A stretch of DNA of 6,081 nt, from assembly GCA_029781465.1 (NCBI GenBank), contig JAKOWQ010000098.1, forward strand, positions 1-6,081. Reading direction: 5' to 3'. Below are positions 1 through 4,421 of this stretch, one piece after another. Both the position numbers and the translations under genes were made by a program. The stretch is from Pseudomonadota bacterium. Lineage in GTDB: Bacteria > Pseudomonadota > Alphaproteobacteria > Sphingomonadales > Sphingomonadaceae. The number at the start of each line of letters is the position of its first letter. The first letter of the stretch is position 1. The notes below the pieces were generated by a model, which saw only the letters and a list, made by a program, of their open reading frames with translations, did not search any database and had not been told where the DNA came from.

Positions 1-132
1 GGGGCGTTCATAGGGCGGCTCGGCCTCGCGCCCGATCATCCCGATCGAACCGGCGAAACCCTGCTGGCGCAGCTGGATTGCCGCCGCGCCGCCGCCCTGC
101 CCCGCGCCGACAATCAAGACATCGTAGTGCAT
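1..132 (-). CDS. FAD-dependent ferredoxin-reductase-type oxidoreductase, N-terminal fragment
   Basis: Only the first 44 codons lie in the window; the gene continues past base 1. The fragment opens MHYDVLIVGAGQGG, a beta strand followed by a GxGxxG dinucleotide-binding loop (residues 9-14), then an Ala-rich helix and a GREAEPPYERP segment near residue 34. That spacing and the PPYERP ending match the FAD-binding start of NAD(P)H-dependent ferredoxin/rubredoxin/rhodocoxin reductases. It is less like sulfide:quinone reductase or CoA-disulfide reductase, though neither can be excluded from so short a piece. The ATG at 132 is preceded by GGAG (140-143) at a spacing of 7 bases. It lies 54 bases downstream of the TauE gene on the same strand, so it is probably the third gene of the persulfide dioxygenase arm. 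Its likely role would be electron transfer or thiol/disulfide redox chemistry linked to sulfur metabolism; that is inference from position. Confidence 0.75.
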   Translation of the reverse strand, partial: MHYDVLIVGAGQGGGAAAIQLRQQGFAGSIGMIGREAEPPYERP

Positions 133-158
133 CGCCGTTCTCCGCTGTGCTGCGTCCT

Positions 159-179
159 TTCCGCCATAGCGGTGGCGAA
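159..179. repeat. Intercistronic hairpin between the TauE gene and the FAD reductase gene
   Basis: The 54-base gap between the two genes contains TTCCGCCA (159-166) facing TGGCGAA (173-179): seven base pairs with one bulged base (C161) around a 6-base loop. There is no T-run after it on the minus strand, so it is not a standard intrinsic terminator. In the mRNA it would sit just after the TauE stop codon and before the Shine-Dalgarno sequence of the next gene, where such elements can affect mRNA processing or relative expression. The left arm shares the 10-mer TTCCGCCATA with the leader hairpin at 1984-2026. Confidence 0.4.
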
Positions 180-186
180 GGCTGGC

Positions 187-975
187 TCAAGCCCCAATGG
201 CGGCTGCGCTGCGGTAAAGCATATAGGCGGCGACCAGCACGATCATACCCGCAAAGATCGTGTTGAGCAGACCCTTGCTGGTCGACAGCTTGCTTGCCAG
301 CGAGGTTCCTCCAAGGCTGCCCGCCACGCCGCCCGCAACGAAGGCCCCGGCAACCCCCCAATCGACCAGCCCCGAGGCCGCATAGTTGAGCGCCGTGGTC
401 AGACCGAAGGCGCTCACCGCCACCAGCGACGTGCCGATTGCGCGGTAGGTGGTCATCGCGGTCGAGGCGACCAGTCCGGGCACGATCAGAAACCCTCCGC
501 CGATCCCGAAGAAGCCAGAAAGGACCCCGGTCCCAAAGCCGAACGAGGCGACCTTGGGCAGGTTGTCGCGCGTACAGGTCACCCCTTCGATGCCTTGCTG
601 GCTGCGGCTGCGAAACATCAGCGCGGCGACCACCAGCATCAGCAGCGCGAACAGGAACAGCAGCTTCTGGCCGTCGAACGCCTTGCCCAGGCTCGATCCG
701 GCGAGCGCGCCGATCACCCCGGCCGCGGCATAGGCGCCGCCGCAGCTCCAAGTGACATTGTGGGCCCGGGCATGGTTGAAGAGCCCGACAAGGGCATTGG
801 CGGCAACCGCCAGCGCACTGGTTCCAATCGCCACGTGGGGGCTTTTCACCCCCACCACATAGACCATCAGCGGCACCGCTAGGATCGAGCCGCCCCCGCC
901 GACGAGCCCTAGCGTGAAGCCCACCAGCACCCCGCTGAGCGCGGCCAGCAGGTGCGCCAGATCGAACAGGCTCAC
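187..975 (-). CDS. TauE/SafE-family anion exporter (probable sulfite exporter)
   Basis: This 262-residue protein is hydrophobic nearly throughout, with about eight predicted membrane segments (roughly residues 8-28, 47-68, 78-98, 103-121, 145-168, 178-200, 205-226 and 238-255). It shows the internal duplication of the TauE/SafE family: a Gly-rich element followed by a VP motif and an IGTS motif occurs twice, GLVGGGGSILAVP at 23-35 with AIGTS at 49-53, and GFFGIGGGFLIVP at 154-166 with AIGTS at 179-183. Members of the family export sulfite or other organosulfur anions across the inner membrane; sulfite is the natural guess here because the upstream gene should make it. The GTG start at 975 overlaps the dioxygenase stop as GTGA (972-975). 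No Shine-Dalgarno sequence precedes it, so translation probably depends on termination-reinitiation. There are two cysteines, C78 and C134. Family assignment is secure; the substrate is inferred. Confidence 0.93.
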   Translation of the reverse strand: MSLFDLAHLLAALSGVLVGFTLGLVGGGGSILAVPLMVYVVGVKSPHVAIGTSALAVAANALVGLFNHARAHNVTWSCGGAYAAAGVIGALAGSSLGKAFDGQKLLFLFALLMLVVAALMFRSRSQQGIEGVTCTRDNLPKVASFGFGTGVLSGFFGIGGGFLIVPGLVASTAMTTYRAIGTSLVAVSAFGLTTALNYAASGLVDWGVAGAFVAGGVAGSLGGTSLASKLSTSKGLLNTIFAGMIVLVAAYMLYRSAAAIGA

Positions 976-1895
976 AGCAGATTGAGCGGCAGTTTGAGGT
1001 AACTCACGCCGTTCTCCTCGGGCTCGGGAAACATCCCGGCGCGGATGTTGACCTGAACCGAGGGGAGGATCAAGCGCGGCATATCGAGCGTCTTGTCGCG
1101 CGCTTCGCGCATGGCGACGAATTCGTCCTCGCCCACGCCGTCGCGGACATGGATGTTGCCCGCGCGCTGCGCCGCGACCGTGGTTTCCCAGACATATTCG
1201 CCGCGACCCTCAGCCTTGTAATCGTGGCACAGGAACATCCGCGTTTCACCCGGCAGGGCGAGCAGGCGGCGGATCGAACGGTAAAGCGCGCGGGCATCGC
1301 CACCGGGGAAATCGCACCGCGCGGTGCCGAAATCGGGCATGAACAGCGTATCGCCAACGAACAGCGCATCACCGATCAGGTAAGCCATGCAGGCCGGGGT
1401 ATGGCCCGGAACATGCAGCGCGATCGCGGGCAGATCGCCGATCGCAAAGGTTTCGCCATCTCCAAACAGATGCCCGAACTGCGATCCGTCGCGCGCGAAG
1501 CTGGCGGGCTCGTTGAACACCTTGGCAAAGGTTTCCTGCACGGTGCGGATCGCACCGCCAATCGCGGTCCTGCCGCCGATTTCGTCCTGGAGGTAGGGCG
1601 CCGAGGAAAGATGATCGGCGTGGGCATGGGTTTCGATCAGCCAGTCCACCGTCAGCCCCCGATCGCGCACATAGGCGGCAACGGCTTCGGCCGAAGCGGT
1701 TGTGGTGCGGCCCGAGGGCTGGTCGAAATCGAGCACCGGATCGATCACCGCCGCGCGTTTCGTCGCGGGATCGTGGACAACGTGGGTCGCGGTAAAAGTC
1801 GCCTCGTCGAAGAAGGTCTTCACCACCGGAATCCGGCCCGATGCGCGGGCGGCATCGGCCTGGGCGACAGCGGCGGCAAGTGCGGTATCGGTCAT
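972..1895 (-). CDS. Metallo-beta-lactamase-fold persulfide dioxygenase (ETHE1/Blh type)
   Basis: This 307-residue cytoplasmic hydrolase-fold protein has the metal-site motifs of the metallo-beta-lactamase superfamily: THAHADH (residues 89-95), HVPGHTP (161-167), VGDTLF (180-185) and CHDY (223-226). In ETHE1-type enzymes a mononuclear iron is held by two histidines and an aspartate, here most likely H90, H165 and D182, and glutathione persulfide plus O2 gives sulfite plus glutathione. The segment ARCDFPGGD (192-200) is characteristic of the Blh branch found in BigR-controlled operons, but this protein lacks the extra N-terminal domain of the longer Blh proteins. The start is set at ATG 1895, with AAAGGGA upstream (1905-1911). 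The frame remains open to an ATG at 1994, but that codon has a pyrimidine-rich upstream sequence and would add an Arg-rich 33-residue tail. Its neighbours (TauE exporter, rhodanese, ArsR sensor) support a role in sulfide/persulfide detoxification. Confidence 0.9.
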   Translation of the reverse strand: MTDTALAAAVAQADAARASGRIPVVKTFFDEATFTATHVVHDPATKRAAVIDPVLDFDQPSGRTTTASAEAVAAYVRDRGLTVDWLIETHAHADHLSSAPYLQDEIGGRTAIGGAIRTVQETFAKVFNEPASFARDGSQFGHLFGDGETFAIGDLPAIALHVPGHTPACMAYLIGDALFVGDTLFMPDFGTARCDFPGGDARALYRSIRRLLALPGETRMFLCHDYKAEGRGEYVWETTVAAQRAGNIHVRDGVGEDEFVAMREARDKTLDMPRLILPSVQVNIRAGMFPEPEENGVSYLKLPLNLL

Positions 1896-1983
1896 TGCGG
1901 AAGGTCCCTTTCTGGCCGCTCCAATCCTTGAACGGCGACCCCAGCGCTGGCTCCGATAGGCAGTGCCGGGATCGCCGTCAGGT

Positions 1984-2026
1984 TGTTCCGCCATACCATA
2001 AAGAGGGGGAGCGGTCTGGCGGAACA
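1984..2026. repeat. Perfect 10-bp inverted repeat in the dioxygenase leader
   Basis: TGTTCCGCCA (1984-1993) is mirrored exactly by TGGCGGAACA (2017-2026), separated by 23 bases. After one mismatch (1994/2016) a further three pairs form, ACC 1995-1997 with GGT 2013-2015, leaving a purine-rich loop. It lies inside the 5' untranslated leader predicted for the minus-strand arm, beginning about 25 bases after the expected transcription start. Neither strand has a T-run after it, so it is not an intrinsic terminator. It could be an mRNA leader structure, an extra protein-binding site, or a copy of a dispersed genomic repeat. Confidence 0.55.
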
Positions 2027-2035
2027 GGGGGCTCG

Positions 2036-2054
2036 AATCACAAATATCGTGATT
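2036..2054. promoter_or_regulatory. 19-bp dyad next to the divergent promoters
   Basis: AATCAC (2036-2041) and GTGATT (2049-2054) form a perfect 6-bp inverted repeat with a 7-base AT-rich spacer. It directly abuts the -35 box of the plus-strand promoter and covers the region just downstream of the minus-strand -10 box. The half-site GTGAT recurs at 2066-2070 inside the main palindrome. It could be a second regulator site; no named consensus was matched. Confidence 0.3.
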
Positions 2055-2082
2055 GACTTATATGCGTGATCCTGCATATAAG
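2053..2082 (+). promoter_or_regulatory. Predicted sigma70-type promoter for the rhodanese-arsR arm
   Basis: The -35 box TTGACT (2053-2058) matches five of six consensus bases, and the -10 box TATAAG (2077-2082) also matches five of six, with an 18-base spacer. Transcription would start near 2089, giving a leader of about 46 bases before the GTG at 2135. The right arm of the 9-8-9 palindrome contains the whole -10 box and the left arm overlaps the end of the -35 box, so a repressor bound there would block RNA polymerase. Confidence 0.6.
2057..2082. promoter_or_regulatory. 9-8-9 palindromic operator, probable ArsR (BigR/SqrR-like) binding site
   Basis: CTTATATGC (2057-2065) and GCATATAAG (2074-2082) are exact reverse complements separated by 8 bases, giving a 26-bp dyad that is unusually AT-rich for this genome. 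It sits between the divergent dioxygenase and rhodanese genes and overlaps the core of both predicted promoters. ArsR-family dimers bind imperfect dyads of this size, and BigR-type operators are AT-rich. The regulator encoded at 2522-2839 is the obvious candidate to bind it. The palindrome is seen directly; the identity of its binder is inferred. Confidence 0.7.
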
Positions 2083-2085
2083 CAA
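2057..2085 (-). promoter_or_regulatory. Predicted sigma70-type promoter for the dioxygenase-TauE arm
   Basis: Reading the minus strand, TTGCTT (2085-2080) is a weak -35 box and TATAAG (2062-2057) is a good -10 box, with a 17-base spacer. The -10 box lies inside the left arm of the palindrome, mirroring the plus-strand promoter. The start would fall near 2050, giving a leader of about 155 bases before the ATG at 1895; this leader contains the hairpin at 1984-2026. TTGTCA (2092-2087) is a better -35 match but sits too far from the -10 box. Confidence 0.5.
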
Positions 2086-2134
2086 GTGACAATATGAGGC
2101 GGACGTCCCGTCTTTCAACCCAGAGGCAGATATC

Positions 2135-2467
2135 GTGTTCGGATTCGGCAAGCCCAGGCATCGCGAAGTCACTCCCCGTCAGCTTGAAACCATGCTGCGC
2201 GATGGGCGCGCGCTGGTGGTTGATGTGCGCGAGCCGGACGAGTTTGCTGCCGGGCACATCCCCGGGGCGGTCAACATGCCGCTTTCGCTCTTCCGGGCCT
2301 CGCAGCTGCCCGATCCGGGCGACAAGACCCTGGTACTCAATTGCGCCGCGGGCCGCCGCTCGGCCATGGCACTCGACAAATGCGGCGCGGCGCAGGCTGA
2401 AATCGACACTCATCTGGGCGGCGGCTTCGGGGCCTGGCGGGCGGCCGGGCTGCCGGTGGAGCGGTGA
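2135..2467 (+). CDS. Single-domain rhodanese (sulfurtransferase)
   Basis: This 110-residue protein spans one rhodanese domain with no signal peptide, so it should be cytoplasmic. Visible hallmarks are VVDVREPDEFAAGHIPGAVN (residues 28-47) and the active-site loop CAAGRR (70-75), whose C70 would carry the persulfide. Single-domain rhodaneses move sulfane sulfur between donors such as glutathione persulfide or thiosulfate and acceptors such as sulfite or thiols. Paired with a persulfide dioxygenase it would interconvert persulfide, sulfite and thiosulfate. The start is GTG at 2135, chosen because AGAGG (2122-2126) precedes it by 8 bases and no upstream in-frame start is better placed. A second cysteine is C83. 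It is the first gene of the plus-strand arm, 54 bases before the ArsR gene, and is read from the palindrome-controlled promoter. Confidence 0.92.
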   Translation: MFGFGKPRHREVTPRQLETMLRDGRALVVDVREPDEFAAGHIPGAVNMPLSLFRASQLPDPGDKTLVLNCAAGRRSAMALDKCGAAQAEIDTHLGGGFGAWRAAGLPVER

Positions 2468-2480
2468 GCCTTCATGGCAA

Positions 2481-2509
2481 ACTTGCAACCCAAGTAAAAT
2501 TGCATAAGT
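2481..2509. promoter_or_regulatory. Possible second operator with an internal promoter element upstream of the ArsR gene
   Basis: ACTTGCAA (2481-2488) and TTGCATAAGT (2500-2509) form an imperfect dyad, eight pairs with one extra base (T2505). Its outer CTT...AAG ends span 27 bp, close to the 26 bp of the main palindrome, and its inner GCA/TGC motifs resemble it. A TAAAAT hexamer (2495-2500) lies between the arms and could act as a -10 box; the -35 match upstream (TTCATG, 2472-2477) is poor. The element ends just before the Shine-Dalgarno sequence GGAGGG (2510-2515). A separate autoregulated promoter for the repressor is plausible but weakly supported. Confidence 0.35.
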
Positions 2510-2521
2510 GGAGGGCCTGAT

Positions 2522-2839
2522 ATGAAGCCGACAGACCTTTCCGATCTCAAGGCCAACGCCAACGCCATGTCGGGGCGGCTCAAGATCATGAGCCATCCCG
2601 AACGACTGCTGATGCTGTGCCGGCTCGACGAGGGCGAGGCTTCGGTCTCCCAGCTGGTCGATCTGGTCGGGCTGTCGCAATCGGCGGTGTCGCAGCACCT
2701 TGCCATGCTCCGCGACGAAGGAGTGGTCGGCATCCGTGGTGAGGCGCAGACACGCTACTACAGCCTCAAGGACCCGGTAGTGCGCGATATCATTCATGCG
2801 CTGTGCCTGATCTGCGACAGCCAGAACCCGGTCTGCTGA
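2522..2839 (+). CDS. ArsR-family transcriptional repressor, BigR/SqrR-like persulfide sensor
   Basis: This 105-residue winged helix-turn-helix protein has the ArsR layout: helix 1 leading to MSHPERLLMLCRL (residues 23-35), the recognition helix LSQSAVSQHLAMLRDEGVV (51-69), a wing with RGEAQTRYYSL (72-82) and a C-terminal dimer helix. It lacks the ELCVCDL metal-binding motif of arsenic sensors. Instead C33 sits where BigR and SqrR have their first reactive cysteine, and C98 (in ALCLIC, 94-98) lies 65 residues later, close to the 66-residue separation in those proteins. A disulfide or polysulfide bridge between the pair releases DNA in the known family members. Extra cysteines C95 and C105 (the last residue) are present. 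The ATG has a strong GGAGGG six bases upstream. It probably represses both arms through the dyad at 2057-2082. ArsR family is certain; persulfide sensing is inferred from the cysteines and neighbours. Confidence 0.92.
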   Translation: MKPTDLSDLKANANAMSGRLKIMSHPERLLMLCRLDEGEASVSQLVDLVGLSQSAVSQHLAMLRDEGVVGIRGEAQTRYYSLKDPVVRDIIHALCLICDSQNPVC

Positions 2840-2842
2840 TCG

Positions 2843-3634
2843 CTATCCGCCGGGCCAGTCCGGCTCGCGCTTCTCGATGAAGGCCGCGATGCCTTCGCGG
2901 GCGTCGGGGTCGACGATATTTTCCAGCGCCTGCTGCCGGGCAAAGGCATAGGCATCGGCCAGCGGAAGCGCGGCCTGGCGGTTGAACGACGCCTTGCCCC
3001 GGCGCAGCACCGAACCGGCCTTGCCAGCGATCTGCCCGGCCAAGGCCTCGGTCGCCTCGTCCAGCGCATCGGGTTCGTGAATCTCGTTGATCAGCCCGAT
3101 CGACAGGGCATGGCTGGCGGGAAACAGCTTGCCGGTGGCAAGCATCATCATCGCCTGCTTGCGCCCGATCGTGCGGGCCAGGGCAACCTGCGGGGTGTGG
3201 CACCAGAAGCCGATATTGACCCCCGGAACCGCAAAGCGTGCCACGCTGGAAGCCAGCGCCAGGTCGCAGGCCGCGACCAGCTCGCACCCGGCCGCGGTCG
3301 CCACGCCTTCCACCTTGGCTATCACCACTTGCGGCTGGGCCATGATCTGCTGCATCAGCGCGGTGATCCCGGCAAAATCGCGCTGGAGGAAATCCATGTC
3401 CTCCTGCCCGTTGAATTCGTTGAGATCGTGCCCGGCAGAGAATATCCGCCCGCCCGCGCCGGACAGCACGATCACCTTGATCTCGGTCCGCCCGGCCAGC
3501 AAGGCAAGTTCGGCCCGCAGCGCCGAAACCAGCTCCATCGACAGACTGTTGCCCGCGCGCGGACGGTTGAGCACGATCCGCGCGATCGGCCCGTCCTCAT
3601 CGCTGAGGATCGGCGCCATGTCGGGATCAGTCAT
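2843..3634 (-). CDS. Enoyl-CoA hydratase/isomerase family protein, ECHDC3-like
   Basis: This 263-residue crotonase-fold protein is of usual length. FSAGHDL (65-71) and TAAGCELVAACDLA (113-126) provide the two oxyanion-hole segments around A67/G68 and G116. The stretch VVIAKVEGVATAAGCELV and the following ARFAVPGVNIG resemble the ECHDC3 subgroup. Compared with classical enoyl-CoA hydratase (rat Glu144 and Glu164), the first glutamate is kept as E118, but the position 20 residues later is G138, so the second catalytic acid is absent. Ordinary hydration of 2-enoyl-CoA is therefore doubtful; isomerase, hydrolase or an unknown CoA-ester activity is possible. The ATG at 3634 overlaps the upstream crotonase gene by 8 bases and has AAGG six bases ahead. 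It is the last gene of the operon and stops 3 bases from the convergent ArsR gene. Family is certain, exact reaction unknown. Confidence 0.9.
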   Translation of the reverse strand: MTDPDMAPILSDEDGPIARIVLNRPRAGNSLSMELVSALRAELALLAGRTEIKVIVLSGAGGRIFSAGHDLNEFNGQEDMDFLQRDFAGITALMQQIMAQPQVVIAKVEGVATAAGCELVAACDLALASSVARFAVPGVNIGFWCHTPQVALARTIGRKQAMMMLATGKLFPASHALSIGLINEIHEPDALDEATEALAGQIAGKAGSVLRRGKASFNRQAALPLADAYAFARQQALENIVDPDAREGIAAFIEKREPDWPGG

Positions 3635-4421
3635 TGAGCACCTTGGCCGCGGTCTTGTTCATGAAGGCCGCGAGCCGGTCTTTCGAGGCCGGCTGGGTAT
3701 TGGTGATCCCGGCGATGAAGGCTTCGGCGTAGAAGGCATCATTAGCCGGCATGTTGCCGATATGGGCGATCCCCGAAGTGATCGCGAAATTCGACAGCGG
3801 CGGATTTTGGGCAGCTTTGCGCGCAATCTCCATCGCCTTGTCCAGGCTCGAACCTTCTACCAGATATTGGCACAGCCCGACCGAAACCGCCTCCTCGCGG
3901 GTATAGACCCGGCCGGTGAGCATCATGTCGATCATCCGCGCCTCGCCCACCAGCCGCGCGACCCGCACCGTGGCACCGCCGCCGGTGAAGATTCCGCGCT
4001 GCCCCTCGGGCAAGGCGAAATAGGTGGTCTGATCGGCCACGCGGATATGGAACGCCGATGCCAGCTCAAGCCCACCGCCGACCACCGCGCCATTGAGCGC
4101 CCCGATCACCGGCTTGCCGCAGTGCTGGATCGCATCGAAGGCGGCGTGCCAGCGGCGGCAGATGTACATGAAGTCGGTCGCGCTGCGATCCTCAAGGTGA
4201 TGTTCGATCAGATCGAGACCGGCGCAGAAAACCGAACCTTCGGCCCGTACCACCACCGCGCGCACCGCCTCGGCCTGGCGCACCCAGTCGAACAGCGAAA
4301 CGATTTCCTCGATGAACGCAGCGGACAGGGCATTGCGCTTGTCCGCGCGGTCCAGTGTGACCACCAGAACATCCCCATCGGCTTCGGAGCACATGAATTC
4401 CAGTTCGGGTCTTTCAGCCAC
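3627..4421 (-). CDS. Enoyl-CoA hydratase/isomerase (crotonase) family protein
   Basis: This 264-residue protein has the crotonase fold motifs FCAGLDL (65-71) and GAVVGGGLELASA (111-123). Both glutamates of the classical hydratase active site are present: E119 in GGGLEL and E139 in ALPEGQRG, 20 residues apart as in rat enoyl-CoA hydratase. It should therefore be able to add water to a 2-enoyl-CoA, although crotonases that isomerise or cleave (such as feruloyl-CoA hydratase-lyase) share this pair. The GTG start at 4421 overlaps the upstream synthetase gene by 8 bases and has GGAG seven bases ahead; an ATG at 4394 (residue 10) is a less likely alternative. It is expected to act on the CoA ester made by the synthetase. 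The substrate is unknown. Confidence 0.92.
   Translation of the reverse strand: MAERPELEFMCSEADGDVLVVTLDRADKRNALSAAFIEEIVSLFDWVRQAEAVRAVVVRAEGSVFCAGLDLIEHHLEDRSATDFMYICRRWHAAFDAIQHCGKPVIGALNGAVVGGGLELASAFHIRVADQTTYFALPEGQRGIFTGGGATVRVARLVGEARMIDMMLTGRVYTREEAVSVGLCQYLVEGSSLDKAMEIARKAAQNPPLSNFAITSGIAHIGNMPANDAFYAEAFIAGITNTQPASKDRLAAFMNKTAAKVLND

Noticed and set aside
1941..1950. Perfect 10-bp palindrome CCAGCGCTGG in the dioxygenase leader
   Set aside because: It is short and GC-rich, has no spacer or partner site, and is expected by chance at this composition.
1896..1994. A 33-residue N-terminal extension of the persulfide dioxygenase from an ATG at 1994
   Set aside because: The sequence before it is pyrimidine-rich with no Shine-Dalgarno match, the extension is Arg-rich and unlike the family, and the ATG at 1895 has AAAGGGA upstream.
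2094..2507. A plus-strand open frame with an ATG start overlapping the rhodanese gene
   Set aside because: It is a shifted frame across the rhodanese; the frame starting at GTG 2135 carries the rhodanese motifs and a Shine-Dalgarno sequence.
1892..2797. A 301-codon minus-strand open frame spanning the rhodanese and ArsR genes
   Set aside because: It runs antisense to two well-supported genes and through the divergent promoter region; its translation is not like any family I recognise.
2843..2880. GC-rich inverted repeat (GCCGG...CCGGC) at the end of the ECHDC3-like gene as a terminator
   Set aside because: The stem is short, lies inside coding sequence and is followed by no T-run on either strand.
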